DNA of 64,000 bases from Sepioteuthis lessoniana (taxonomy: Eukaryota; Mollusca; Cephalopoda; Myopsida; Loliginidae): the NCBI GenBank assembly GCA_963585895.1, contig OY757921.1, positions 53,356,090 through 53,420,089 on the forward strand. Reading direction: 5' to 3'. The position numbers and the translations under genes were made by a program. Under the pieces are notes generated by a model that saw only the letters and a program-made list of their open reading frames with translations, had not been told where the DNA came from and made no database searches. Positions 12,875 through 26,509 of the stretch are shown here, in pieces. Each line of letters starts with the position of its first letter. The stretch's first letter is position 1.

Positions 12875-12897
12875 TGATTTCTGTAACAGGGACGAAG
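12875..12897 (-). pseudogene. EGF exon remnant (5' end only)
   Basis: The minus strand keeps the first codons of the EGF exon (Pro-Cys-Tyr-Arg-Asn, compared with PCHRN in the intact exons), and the flanking intron to its right (12900-13060) still aligns with the intron right of the EGF exons. The acceptor AG is lost (reads AC) and everything beyond the first eight codons is unrecognisable. This marks an EGF that has decayed out of the gene. Confidence 0.7.
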
Positions 12898-13059
12898 TAA
12901 ACATAACATTTGTAAATTTGTTTTAGAAATTATCTACATATCTATCTATCTATGATATCTAAAAGGAAATCAGCCATGGATATCATTGTCATTAGATTAT
13001 CAGGTGTAAATAATGCTCATTGCTTTCTTGACAAACCTATTCAATGAGTTCTATTTTCC

Positions 13060-13276
13060 AGTGATTAAATGACTACATCCTCCTAATATGTGCTGTATTC
13101 ATTGCCAAAAAAGTGACTTATATATAAGTATTTGTAATCTAACATAATACGTAGTCATTCCAAACATAGAAAAAACAATTCAGTCATGTTGTATGGATTA
13201 CTATGTGAAAACAATTCACTTTATAATATATACATATATAGTGTGTGTGTGTGGGTTTGTGTATGTAAGAGAGAGC

Positions 13277-13307
<31 letters not shown>

Positions 13308-13364
13308 AAGAGAAAGAGAGAAGGAATGAGATGAAATAGACTGAATATATGTAGAAAAAGAAAA
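13060..13364. other. Unit intron remnant with GA array
   Basis: Degenerate unit intron followed by a (GT)/(GA) microsatellite at about 13240-13320. No coding sequence seen. Confidence 0.5.
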
Positions 13365-13898
13365 CGAACGAAAGATATATTTTGGTTGAAGTTTGATGAT
13401 TTAAGTCGAAACGCGTTGGCATAAAATAAATTATTTTTATGCCAACGCGTTTCGATTCCAAAATTTTGAATACAAAATCATTCTATCAAAATCATTTTAA
13501 ATTTAAGAAATGAAATAATCTTAAGAGATAAATAGGAACTCACCATCATTGCAGAAGAAAGTTTCTTTTGAAAACATAATAACAAGGTAAATAGATTTTT
13601 AATTGATTACGTGATCGGAGGACTTTTGGTGGGGAGAAGGTTTTATGGTTTCAGAAAAAAATTCTAACGGTTTATAAATTTCAATATCTAGAAAAAAGGG
13701 GTCTAGTGTTATACGTGGTATCTTTTAGGATTATTTTTCCTAGAGAAGAAGATATTTTGTTAAAACCTTGTCGTTGTAATATTGTGACAAAATATAATAT
13801 TGAAGATACTTCTGTTATTTCGCGTTGGCATAAAAATGAATTAAATAAACAAATAATAAATCATCAAACTAAAACCAATATACATATTTCGTTCATTT

Positions 13899-13903
<5 letters not shown>
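13365..13903. repeat. Palindromic MITE-like repeat with perfect-core hairpin
   Basis: The word CGAAACGCGTTGGCATAAAA at about 13413 faces its inverse at about 13435-13454, forming a hairpin with arms of about 22 bp and a tiny loop. A further inverted copy of the same module lies at 13815-13900 (CGCGTTGGCATAAAAATGAA then 'atcatcaaactaaaaccaat'), matching 13375-13435 in reverse. The pattern fits a fold-back or MITE element with no coding capacity. Confidence 0.6.
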
Positions 13904-13944
<41 letters not shown>

Positions 13945-13974
13945 CAGTAAAGTATAGAGAAAGATCCAGATGGG

Positions 13975-14250
13975 AAATACAAAAGAATGCACGGGATTTT
14001 TGGGAGGATGGGGACCAATCCTGGAAGCATTACCGCACAAAACAATAGCTATACAACCACTTACCTCCCATGACAAGAATCATCCAAGTAAGACAAACAA
14101 GTTATCCGGGACATTACTTGAGAAGCAAAAACGAACTCATAAGTGACGTTCTTCTCTGGACCCTTACACATGGACGTGCCACTGTTAGCAGACCAGCAAG
14201 AACTTTTTAACTTCAGCTCTGTGCAGACGCCTGCTGACCTGAGCAATGAA
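13975..14250 (+). mobile_element. LINE C-terminal relic of the unit intron (old copy)
   Basis: It aligns with 25350-25600, 26510-26840 and with the relic left of each right-hand EGF exon, sharing blocks such as 'cacatggacgtgccactgtt' (14169). Broken plus-strand readings resemble the tail of the LINE protein encoded at 31736-31335. Its presence at the expected distance from the EGF remnant confirms that 12.3-14.3k was once a full unit. Confidence 0.6.
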
Positions 14251-14811
14251 TAATAACGACGAAGGGAGAGAGGTCAACATTCAGGGAAATCCATTCTTTT
14301 AGGGTGCTTGATGAAGGTGGTTAGGATGAAGATATAAAAATATATACATATAGATATATCTATATCTATATATATGTTGACTGGAAGTTCCTTTTCACGT
14401 GCCACATATGTTTCGTGGGTGTTAAAACAGGATACGAATCGGTTTTCTAATATAAACAGGGTGCAGGATTTTACCCAATGGAAATGCTGCCTAAGTTGCT
14501 TAGGTAGAATATCAGAAAATGCCCTTGTTTCCTAAAGTAAACGGAAAGCCGGTTTTTCCCGCTAGAAGTTCCACATAAATTGCACGCGTTACATGCTAGA
14601 ATTAGACGAGTATACGTGCAATTTTTAGGCGGGAGGTTTTACAAGGAGTATTTGCATGTGTGTCTGGAAATTTATATAAACCAGGGAAGATTTCAACCTG
14701 GGTAGAACGAAGCAGAAATTCAATGAAGTTTCACAGAAAAACTTCACCATCCTCCCTGTGTGTGTGCATCTCGGCCGTTTCCCCCCACAAACACACACAC
14801 ACACACACACA

Positions 14812-14854
<43 letters not shown>

Positions 14855-15128
14855 CATGCGAACATTTCAGGTAATAAAAGGAAAAGAAAAGAAGCATATT
14901 ATATTTTTATACATCAACGTTGTTGTTTTCACTGGCTTATTTTAAAATTTGTTTACAAATCATATATCAGAATTTGGTAACAAATGATATTCAGGGGTTG
15001 ATATGCCATAAAACATAACCCACCAGCCTTGTATATACAATGTTTTCAACCAACCCTTCTACCATGTGCAGAATGAGACACAAGGTCAATTTTCAAATAG
15101 AGTACAACGACAAACACGGTCACCTCCT
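14251..15128. other. Unassigned sequence with (CA)n-(CT)n array
   Basis: A compound CA/CT array spans about 14788-14850. The rest does not match the unit intron and shows no exon. Here the vWA exon that should follow the 12.9k EGF remnant is missing. Confidence 0.5.
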
Positions 15129-15800
15129 GTTGATTTGCCATCGCTTGTGTGCGATGCGGGTCATAGCTCAGTGGTTGCGTTTCGGCTCGGTATTCTGTGG
15201 TCTCTGGTTCAATCTCCAGAGGTGGACATCATGGTATATACAGTGTTGATGAGACCTATTAAGTTCGAACCAGCTGTCTAGTAGTTCCATATTTCACACA
15301 CAAGTGTTTTCCGATTTTCTGGTCATGATAATTCAATTTACGATATAATTCCTCTACTTGAAAAAAAAGAAAATGTACATCTATTTCCTTGCCCTTGAGG
15401 TTATAATAATTACGGGGATGCATATTTCCAATCCTCTTGGGAAGATGTGGCTCTGAAGGTGACCGTGTCCTCTGTAAAGAATACGGATGTAACTTACAAC
15501 ACACATTCAGGTTAATTGCCCGCGCAATTGCCATGACTAGTTGATTTGACATCGCTTGTGTGTGATGTGGACCGGTGGCTCTGTCGTAGAGATTCGAGTC
15601 TGCATTCTATGGTCACTGGTTAGATCTCCAGTGGTGGAGATCACCATATACACTGCTGATGAGACCTAATAAAATCGAAACAGCTGTCCGATGTTTCCGT
15701 ATGTCGCGCACAAATGTTTGCCGAATTTTCTGAACATGGTAATTCAATTTACAATTCCTCTACTTAAGAAAAAAGAAAATCTACATCCATCGTACAACGA
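15129..15800 (+). mobile_element. Two direct copies of a tRNA-headed repeat
   Basis: Copy 1 starts near 15129 and copy 2 near 15540, a period of about 411 bases. Copy 1 has an A-box-like TAGCTCAGTGGTTGCG (15164-15179) and a B-box-like GGTTCAATCTCC (15207-15218). Copy 2 is more decayed. The shared tail includes 'gagacctattaa' and an A-rich block. This is probably a SINE family different from the one at 4032; it is not a functional tRNA gene, because there is no matching acceptor stem. Confidence 0.65.
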
Positions 15801-15807
15801 GTTTGAA

Positions 15808-15970
15808 TTCAGAATTATCCTTCACTTACACTGGTTGCCTTGTCAAGGCTAAAGAACCCAGTCTGTTCTACTATTTATTTATAGCCGGTGTAGGGTGAAT
15901 TCCTTCCTTTCCAATGAACATAAGCAAAAAGTGAAATGCAGACAGTATTGTGCAGGATTTGAACTCTACT
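15808..15970 (-). mobile_element. Truncated SINE, same family as 4032-4317
   Basis: Reading the minus strand gives the B box GAGTTCAAATCCTGCA followed by the body with 'agtagaacagactgggttct' type sequence. The tRNA head beyond the B box is missing. Confidence 0.7.
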
Positions 15971-16289
15971 GATTCCATTTCCTTTGGTGATAACAGTTAT
16001 TTTAGGTACGCCTCCATTGTATATCTTAAGTATCTACTATATTCCAGTGAAAATTGAAATTAATAGCAATAAAAGAAATTATTTTCTTGATTTTTTAAAA
16101 AATTCACGAGCCCAAAACTTAGGTAGATTGATAGATAGATGGATACGCACAAAGTTTCATTGTGTGTTATATATGTGAAGATTAGTTTTCCACAGTCATT
16201 AACTGCAAAGGGGTCAATACTTTCACATTTATTTTATGATTGTTAAAAAATATAAGCTAAAAGCAAAAATCAAACATTTTTTTATGCCC
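15971..16289. other. Unassigned AT-rich sequence
   Basis: I see no exon, promoter or recognisable repeat apart from a short GATA run near 16130. Confidence 0.4.
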
Positions 16290-16600
16290 AAGCAATTACA
16301 TCATTTCAACTAACAATAATAATTTGTAAACAATAATAGTTTCAAAATAAAAATTATGTGCGCAGATATATGCTTTCAAGTATTCCTCCTGAAGACTGAT
16401 AATTTTCAAATATGGACGTCTTTCCTCTTGAGCGACGTGCTCTCCCGCTATTCTTAAGGCCCCCAAATCAAAGTACTTTCTCATCCTATTTTGCATGAGC
16501 CAATCATAACTCTGTATTTAATTTCTAAGATTCTTCACAACGAAGAAATCATGAGGGACGAACTGATATCCTATTGGAACCCGTAAACGAGAATAGCTAT
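16290..16600 (-). mobile_element. Inverted fragment of Ty3/gypsy pol (protease-RT linker)
   Basis: The minus strand from 16600 to 16400 is nearly identical to the plus strand at 19395-19600. It includes an open 66-codon frame with a motif FDLGALRI typical of the segment just after the gypsy protease. It is an inverted duplicate of the neighbouring element or a second insertion in opposite orientation. Confidence 0.75.
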
Positions 16601-17169
16601 TTGGTCCATATATGGGACCTTAATATGTACTACCTCTCTGGGTCAGAGTGGACCTTGATTAATGGCAATAATGGACTGATTATACTCCACAAAATTGCTG
16701 ATTTAAACCATAAGCATCAGATGCAGTTTAGTGTCATAACCAAGTGATACTGTTAGCATATTTAAGTCATACAAACAGAGCAACTGAAAACAGTTTACAA
16801 TCAAGTCTTAAATACACACAAGGCACGAAAAAAGTGCTACAATACAAAATGGATTTTCAAGCTCTTCTCACAAGAAATTGCTAGTGAATTTAATCACTCA
16901 CTAAAATAGCAATGTGCTAGATTTTAATTAACTTTTTTCATTTTCATAATTTGTATAAGCAATTTAGGTTTCTGTAAAGTGATAGCAATTTTTAGCAGAT
17001 ATTTTCAAAATATTTTAACTTATGTTAAATGCACATTTTTAACAATTGAAAATAAATTGAATCATTTTAAGATGTTTCATTTCTAAAAGAAAAGAATATT
17101 ATCCACACTCAAATATTTACAAAGATAGAGATGACAAAACAATCCTTCTATGACTTTTGATCCATTTTA

Positions 17170-17209
<40 letters not shown>

Positions 17210-17439
17210 AATGTAAGAACCAGCTTAGGACGAAAGATACGTGACTGAATTGCTCATTGCAGTCAATAGGTTGTGTGAATTCTTTGATTTAGTGCTTAAC
17301 AACCAGATACGTCATCGGCGTATTTGATAAAGAATAATGGTCTCAGCAATAGCAGCATATACGATTGGATCCGACGGAAGAGAAAATAAAATATGTGACT
17401 TTCGCCTCACTTAATTTCTATTCTTTTTGAGTGTGTTCA
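16601..17439. other. Unassigned, possible gypsy 5' end
   Basis: It contains a (GT)n array at 17172-17206 and AT-rich sequence. The stretch 17207-17440 might include a degraded 5' LTR or leader of the gypsy element, but I find no paired LTR to prove it. Confidence 0.35.
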
Positions 17440-17909
17440 TATAATTTTCAAAATGAAAAAAAATTGTAATTTTGGAACCACGCATTTATCCAAGTTGGTT
17501 CAAGGATTAACAGCAGTGTTAAGAAATGTAGCGAATCCGCTGACGAGCACGCTAAAAAGAGAGTCATATTTTAGAAATATGCGTCCATTAGTAGGTAGAC
17601 CAGATAATGTATAAAATTGTTGGCCAAAGGATATGCAGTGCTATTTTAAATTCTAACTGGTACCGTTGGAAAACCCCATCTTAATTCAGGAAGTTATCGG
17701 ACAATTCGTTTTTAGATTAAAATCTAACAATTCCCACCTTAAATAGGACGAATAGAGTCGGAAGAATATTATGTCGAAGTATGCAACCCCACTCCTTGTA
17801 CAGTTGAGTCAGCGAATATTAAGCAGAGAATAATAAAGAGATTCCTGGACTACATGCACAGAATGGTCGTCTGGCCGAGGGAGCATTCATGGTACCTATA
17901 GGGGAAATA

Positions 17910-19241
<1,332 letters not shown>

Positions 19242-21745
19242 TAAGTAGTTACAATACCAGTACGAGGGCTTTTCATAGAGGGCCTAATGGAGCGGGACAT
19301 TATGATTGCCAGAATGAGGGATGAACCACAAACCTTGGAGGGCGCTTATCACAAAGTCCTTTCTGAATTAAAATGAAAAATCCTATTACATGCAGTCGGC
19401 TATTCTCGTTTCCGGGCTCCAATAGGAAATCAGTCGGTCCCTCATGATTTCTTCGTTGTGAAGAATCTTAGAAATTAAATACAGAGTTATGATTGGCTCA
19501 TGCAAAATAGGATGCGAAAGTACTTTGATTTGGGGGCCTTAAGAATAGCGGGAGAGCCCGTCGCTCAAGAGGAAAGACGTCCATATTTTGTCCATTATTA
19601 GCCTAGGACAACAAATTACATTAAAGCCCTGCACATACACAATTTCATAGTATTGTTTACACTTGAAAACGTTTGTAGCAAAGTATTCGAGATGCAAAAA
19701 CTAAAACGGGGATACGCAACCAGTATTAGTTACGTCTCAGTAGCTAATGCAAGGATCAAACTGAACACATCTTCTAGGTTACATTTGCTCATAATGAACA
19801 ACACTAATCAAACAATCACATTGAAACGTGGTGGTCCGATAGCTAAACTTAGTTAGTAGTTTGTATTACTAAAATTACATTACCAGACAGACAAAATTAT
19901 AAGATTTTAGAAAAAAGCGTACCGATAGAATTTAACCCAGATGTTGATAGACCACTGAAAAGAAAAAGGGAACTAATACTGAAGAGATACGTATCGATAC
20001 AGGAACGCATGAACCCATAGAGAAGCGTCCGCATAGCACATCGCTTAAACAAAGAAAAATAGTTGACTTAATGGTTGAGAAAATGATGCAAGCAAGCATA
20101 ATCGAAAGGTCCAACGGCCCTTGGTGCCTTCCTAAAGTTTTAGTTGAAAGAAAGATGGTAGTAAGAGATTCTGTATTGACATCACATCACTAAATAGAAT
20201 TACAAAAATTACGCTTGAGCACTTCCAGCTGTTGATGACGTAGTGGCAATGCTAGAGTCAGCAAAAAATTTTTCCTGGTTAATTTTAAAATCTGGGTTCT
20301 GGCAAGTTAATCTACATGAAAATGCCAAAGAGAAAAGTGCATTCACTTGTCACTGAGATTTGCTTCATTTTAATGTGATGTCATTATTGTTCGCAAACGC
20401 ACTCGGTGTCTTTCAGGAAATGATGTCACTTGTATTACAGGGCCAGGAGTATTTTTATTTCTCGTACCTTGATGATATTTTGATATTCTCAGATACAATA
20501 GATGGTCATTTGAAACACATTGTGTCTTAAGTAGTTTACGAAATCATAATCTAAGAATGAAACCCTCTAAGTGTGAGTTTCTCAATACCTAGGTTTTGAA
20601 GTAAGTAAAAAGCAGATACAGCCGGATTTTGATAAAGTCACAGATATAAAGCAGTTTCAACTATTTCCACCGTCAGGCACGAGAGAGCTTTCATTGTTAT
20701 GATCTCGTATAATCGAAACTTTATTAAATTTTTTTCTGATATAGCTGAACAGCTCATTAAACTAATAATAATGTACGTTTCTCATCGGCTAATGCATGCC
20801 AGGCCGCTTTAGACAGTTTAAAGGTAAAGCTCGCAGTGATACTTGCTGATTCCGAACCAAATAAAGACTATACTGATGCTTCTGTGCATTTTTGTCTTAG
20901 CTGATTTATAATCAAGAGGAGAAGAAGTTGAAAAGCCAATTTATTTCTGATTCGATAAGTTAAATGGTACGCAGACCAGGTAGTCAAACAAAGAGGATTT
21001 CTTTTGCAATACATTATACCCTTCAAAAATTAACCACTACGTCCGTCGTTCAACTTTCACCATCTATACAGATGATAAACCCCAAGATTATATTTCAAAT
21101 TCCCTGAGAGAAAATAAGAAAATACAGATATGGGCTTTAAGCATGGCTGGCGATAAATTCACATCTCTTCGAGCCGAAAAAGATTGCCTCGTCCAAAAAG
21201 GCCGAAGACCCTGCGATGATGGACAAACGGCCTTCTTTACAGAGGATAGATGTAATCAGAGAAAGAAACATTTTAGAATTAAAGAGTAGAATAAAGAATG
21301 GTAGAGCTACTAAATTAAAACAGAAAAAGTACATGGTGATGTATGAAATAGTCTATTACTTGTCTCGGCCTGACGATAAAACTCTGATTCGGTTGAACAT
21401 GCCGTCACACTTGACAAAGTGTACTGGTGCAATACTAGGATGACAATGGCCATGGGGGCGTGGAAAAGACATTTCAAGCAATCAAAAAATGTTTCTGGTC
21501 TGGTTTGTTTAAAGAGATGAATGAATTCATTGGTAAATGTATACGATGCCTGACGAGAAAACAGAAACCCTATATGCAGGAATACGATTTCCCACTATTT
21601 CTCGTCCCTACGATTGCTTTAGATATCTCTAGACCCGACCCAAAGACTCATTCGGGAAACCAATATATAGTTACATTTATAGATAAGTACACTGGTTGGC
21701 CTGAAGTTTTTGCATTCCCTTAGAAGAAAGCTGATACAGTGGCAT

Positions 21746-22086
21746 TATTAGTCGGTGCTATTTCATCATGTAGGATTTTGGAAGGAATTCGTATCTTCGT
21801 TCACAGGAGTTTTAAAAAAAAGAGAAAAAAAATCAAGTCCGAAAATAATACGAACCAATGCTTACTATAGGACTAACAAAAACAAAGAAATAGCACATGT
21901 ATAAAAATTATCGTCGGTAAGGTGTAAATATTTTCCCCCATAACATGTTTTGCGAAATCAACTTTTGTCGTGACAAACCAAACGCCTAATAAGATTTTCG
22001 AACCATACGAACCCAAAACAGAGATTTAATATAGTTTATATAAGCCTCAAAACACAATAGACACATACTTGGAAATAGAAAAAAAT

Positions 22087-22132
<46 letters not shown>

Positions 22133-24030
22133 GTTAGAGAGCAGTAGGATCCAAAAGAACTTAACTGTCAACATAATAAAAGTCAGAGAACAATTCTGAT
22201 TGGATAAAACCAGCCAATGAAAGAGGAGAAATTACGGGATTGCCAAGTGATTTTCACTGCCCGTTGATTTTTCCTAGTTGAGACAGATGCTGGAAATTAA
22301 TTGAAAGAAGAAGAAAAAGAATAAATACTTATATGTTAGTGCTTACAAAGACCCGCAAGTAACCCTGAGAAAGTCGATAAAGGAATAAAAAGGAGGTGAT
22401 AAATTTTTTCAACCAAAGTAAAGTGATGCACGAGGAAAAATACAAAGATAACGAAAATATGAATCTTCCGTGGACTGGAATGATTGTGAACTCATGCATA
22501 TATTTCTGGCTATAACGGAGACAACTAACAAAAACAGAAGAAAGGTGACTTATACACCAAACTCCTTCGACTGCTGAAATTGAAACCAGCTAGGGAACAT
22601 TAACTAAGAAAAACTGAAAGATATTAACTAATTCACGAACACGCAACAAAACCAAGATAAAGAAAGAACGAAAGAGGGAAAAGAAAAAAATGAATTAATC
22701 ACTACATTTAATTGACCAGTTGGCTGCGGCGAATGAATACAACAAATTCATCTCTGCAGAGGGGTAATACCCCTACTAACGAGTGTCCCCGATATGACTC
22801 TAAACAATCTGAGAGTTAGGTTCTAGTCATGCTGCAACTTTGGGGAAAACGGAGTACCCATCTATTATCATCACTCCCAGGTCCACTATTGCTCGGAGTA
22901 GTAACACCTGATAGTGTCCTACCTATGGGTCAAATAGAAATAAACTGTTTACTTATGCTAAACCAAATTACCTAAAATAGAACTGCATACTTGTGATTAA
23001 ATTCTTTGCTTGAAATAGAACTGTTTTTATGCTAAACGCTTTTTTTAAGAACTGTTTTAACATTTATTTGTGTGGAAACAAAAACTATACGTATACTAAA
23101 CTGAACTGAATAAGTACTGTTTGACTAAACTGAAGAGCTTGAATCAGAAATGATTTTGACAATTAAAATCTGTACTTACGCTAAACTGAATTGGTTGAAA
23201 TAAAGATGAATTTGGCATTAAATAACCTACAAACGTTGATATGACATAAAACCCAAACTTTACATTTACGTTCACCAACACAAAAAACTTTTCCATATTA
23301 AGAAAGAAAACTTTGAAACCTTAGTTGAGGATGACACAAAGGCTTCCTTTTCAATAGCTACTATAACGACATGTAGGGGAGGGGGCCACTCTATTCCCGG
23401 GATTGGTCCACTTTTCCTTTGATACTTACCTTATGAATACTGAGATTTAAGCTAGGCGGCACAAATACCATACTGATCATTGGCAAACACTTGACTCAAT
23501 AGGCCGATGTCCCGGTTGACTTACCATACTTGTAGTCTTTATTTACACTTTTGTAAAACACATTCAGTATGCGTAAATATGACATAATTCATTTAATTCA
23601 ATTTCCATAGGTTTTTATTGTTTTCATTCCTTCCAGAATCTTGTTGCTGTTAATAAATTTCTATTAACGCGATATTTCGTCACCTCAGTGTCGCTTATTA
23701 TTATATTATTAACTATCCGCGTATGAATAGAGAAGGAGACACAGAAATAAAAAGATATCAAAGCGTACCGTCTTTAATTATATTTGTCTAACCAAACGAT
23801 GTTACACTATCTACGGTCAGGGGGCACAACTCCTGATATTAAGAAATGATCACTAAATTTTAATTGGCAAAGTACACAAGATTAAGAAGTTTATAGGATA
23901 AAAGCATATAGTGCATTAATCTGCACAGACATTTCAAGGCTTCAGGTATTCGAGGTCTAAAATTAAATATGTACGTGTGAAGTAAATAGTAACTCTATGA
24001 TGATCAATTCACACACACACAAACATACAT

Positions 24031-24080
<50 letters not shown>

Positions 24081-24295
24081 GATTTTTATAACAGTTGCCA
24101 AGACGGTTCACCATAAGATAATGTCATTATTTTTTAATTATACATTCATTTAATTATTATTACGCACAACACTGGTTTTGACAAAATGCGAACATTTCAA
24201 TCTGATTTTTTCTATCACTGTAAGAAATTCATAAGTCATAAATCTAACTAAAATAGAAAAAAATTGCTCCACAATAGTGGATCTATCATATGTAC
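21746..24295 (-). other. Unit intron U0 (older, diverged copy)
   Basis: It aligns along its length with 29046-31819: the possible integrase remnant (21746-21935), the 'ctgagaaagtcgataaagga' block (22362), the 'tctgcagaggggtaat' block (22755), the GGAGTAGTAACACCTGATAG block (22895) and the 'cagggggcacaactcct' block (23818). A (CT)n array lies at 22090-22129 and an (AT)n array at about 24041-24077, where right-hand units carry the AT-flanked palindrome. The AATAAA-containing stretch near 23650 and its counterparts may be an old LTR. No exon is seen. Confidence 0.7.
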
Positions 24296-24406
24296 CATAC
24301 GCACAGGTTCTACTGGCAAACCCAAAACGACATAAACAGTGTGCAGTATTTCCATATGCAAAACGCCTGCCATGATTCCTACATAGATTTCTGTGACAGG
24401 GATGAA
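24296..24406 (-). CDS. EGF-like exon 2, missing the third cysteine
   Basis: This is a 111-bp phase 1-1 exon with acceptor TTTCAG before 24406 and donor GTACAT after 24296, a weaker donor than the GTATGT of its sisters. The reading frame is open (HPCHRNLCRNHGRRF at the start). The third EGF cysteine is replaced by arginine (TGT to CGT), so one disulfide cannot form, and Gly before the last cysteine block is Ser (FASRTC). It still splices on paper, but the domain would probably misfold or have a free cysteine. It sits between vWA copy B (27.65k) and the eroded 12.9-9.6k modules. Confidence 0.8.
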
Positions 24407-25349
24407 CTGAAATGTAACAATTGTATATTACTTGTAGAAATTATCCATCTATAATATCTAAAATAAAATTATGTACATTAATAAACAGTCATTACATCAT
24501 CAGTAATTAATACTCATTGCTTTCTTGCTTAAGCTATCCAATGATTTGAATATTCAGGGAATAACATAAATACGTCTTTATTGTATTTGCATTATTGTAA
24601 TATAATTGCGGAGGGATTTCCTTTTGTATATCTTGCCTTTTGGTTTAGTTAGGGTGAGAATCTTTCGCTTAGCGCATGGGTTAGTTAGGTGCAACATTAA
24701 CGCAGGTGTTCACGTGCGCGCGGAGAGGATGTGTCATTCAGAATGTCAAATTAAAAATCCCAGATAGGAATTGTTATCAGGGGATGTCGGTGACGCCATG
24801 CACCAGAAGCGTGGGCTAAGGATTTTGGGGATTTGAGAAAAAAGCAGTGACTTGACTTCCTGCCTCCGAACGAGAGATTTGAGATTCAGACCTGGGCGAG
24901 GCCAGACGACTTTTTGCGCTACGGGGGCGCGCGTTGGTTGGGTTGAGAGCTGACGATGTAAAAGCAGTCAGTATAGAAAGATGGTGTCTCTCTCTCCTCA
25001 TGTCGAATAACCTTTAACTCAAAGGTAATAAAAAGTTTCGTACCTGAACTAAGAAGTCGTAAAGTGTTTTTCGTGTTTTCGGATTAAGTATGTCTAATTC
25101 ACACATCCGTATTTTATGGGTATGTTACATTATACATTGAATATATGTCTTATATAAAAATATTCGTAAACGAACAGAATAATTAGTCATTCCAAGTATA
25201 CAACTGAAAATTCAGTAAAGCCATACTGATTGATATTTGAATACAATCAAACTGCACTCAGAGAAAGAAATATGTATATAGATAAATAGAACAATAGATA
25301 GTCATATCTTCAACACATAGAAAGAAAAGCTTAATGTTAACAATGGAAT
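24407..25349. other. Unit intron interrupted by a solo LTR
   Basis: The stretches 24407-24595 and 25130-25349 match the continuous intron right of the other EGF exons (for example 31931-32330). The 534-bp insert between them is described separately. Confidence 0.75.
24596..25129 (+). mobile_element. Solo LTR with 4-bp target duplication
   Basis: The 534-bp insert is clearly more GC-rich than the surroundings. It begins TGTAATATAA and ends TATGTTACA, giving TG...CA termini with a short inverted TGTAA. The tetranucleotide TTAT flanks both sides (24592-24595 and 25130-25133) and occurs once at the empty site in the other units ('gcattatacattg'). A poly(A) signal AATAAA lies at about 25027, placing the LTR on the plus strand. 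No internal retroelement sequence remains, so LTR-LTR recombination has probably removed it. Confidence 0.88.
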
Positions 25350-25620
25350 GCTAAGAGGTTTATGGACCAATCGTAAAGCATCATCCCACAAGATGACAGC
25401 TATACGGCTTCTTACCTCCCATATAAAGAATGATCCCAGTAATTCAAACAAGACAAGTCGGATACTACTGGAGAAGGAACAACGAAATCATAAAATCACA
25501 TATTTGGATGGCTCAAAACATGGACATGTCAGAGTTAGCAGACCAGCAAGAATCTTTTTACATTAAATCTGTACGGACATGTGAAGTAAATTGGAAAATG
25601 TGCCACATTATACCGACATA
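25350..25620 (+). mobile_element. LINE C-terminal relic of unit U0 (first copy)
   Basis: It aligns with the relic at 26510-26840 and in all right-hand units, but is more diverged. It is followed by (CA)n (25689-25734) and (AT)n (25735-25759). The plus-strand open frames here are broken LINE sequence running into the CA array. Confidence 0.6.
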
Positions 25621-25685
25621 TGGACAGAGTCATGGAAGTCCGTGCTTTCTGGACGATTTGAAAATGAGCTTCACGATGAACTTCT

Positions 25686-25688
<3 letters not shown>

Positions 25689-25758
<70 letters not shown>

Positions 25759-25759
25759 T
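25689..25759. repeat. (CA)n-(AT)n microsatellite
   Basis: Pure CA followed by pure AT, at the place where other units carry AT/GT arrays left of the LINE relic. Confidence 0.95.
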
Positions 25760-25919
25760 TGAGGATATGACATTTCTATGACTATATATACAATTCAGCG
25801 TATTCATCAGCATGTGTTTGCTTGTGTGCATTAGTGAGGGAGAGAGAGTGAGAAGGAGGAAGAAAGACAGGAAGATATAACAACAGTCAGACAATCAGTG
25901 AGACAGACTAAAATGTTTA

Positions 25920-26500
25920 TGTCATTTTACTCTGGTCTCAGTTTGTAATATTTACTAATATTAAAAACGAATGCAATTTTAAATAATCATTGTCAACATA
26001 TGGATATGTGTTAGAATTGTGAAGTACTTATTTTTCTTTTTTTCACAATTATTATCAGGTTTTAAATGCTGTAATTATATGTAAGATTAAATAAATCCTT
26101 TAAGATTTTTATATATCAAAGCTTTAATGATTTATGTAAAAAAATATCTCATACATCCTATATTTTCCTTCAATTCCTGTAATCTTTTAAAGCATATCAT
26201 ATCATCGATGCAATATATGAAACGGAATGAAATACGATTAGATGTAAAATGAGTAAATATTCATTGCTAAAGAAGGATTAAGATAAATATGTCTTTATAA
26301 TATTTGCATTATACATTGAATATAAGTCTCATATATTCATATACGTAAACAAAAAATACTTTGTAATTCCACGTATGGAACAAATAATTCAGTAGCGCCA
26401 TACTGATTGATATTTGAATACAATCAACCTGCATATACAGAGAGAAATATATACATCGATAGATAGAATAATAGATACACATATCTTCAACACATAGAAA
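25920..26500 (-). other. Collapsed unit: vWA and EGF deleted at about 26270
   Basis: The stretch 25920-26270 matches the flank just left of a vWA exon (compare 9300-9550 and 27240-27560), down to 'aatattcattgctaaag'. Instead of the vWA exon the sequence then jumps to 'aaggattaagataaatatg', which matches the intron right of an EGF exon (compare 32067-32110). The vWA exon, the intervening intron and the EGF exon of one unit are missing. From here rightwards the sequence is near-identical to the main array. Confidence 0.75.
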
Positions 26501-26509
26501 GAAAAGCTC

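Noticed and set aside
15157..15230. Possible tRNA gene
   Set aside because: A- and B-box-like motifs are present, but I cannot pair an acceptor stem and a degenerate second copy lies 411 bases on; it is a SINE-type repeat.
24816..25001. 61-codon minus-strand ORF in a GC-rich patch as a CpG-island gene
   Set aside because: The patch is the solo LTR, with exact TTAT duplications at both ends.
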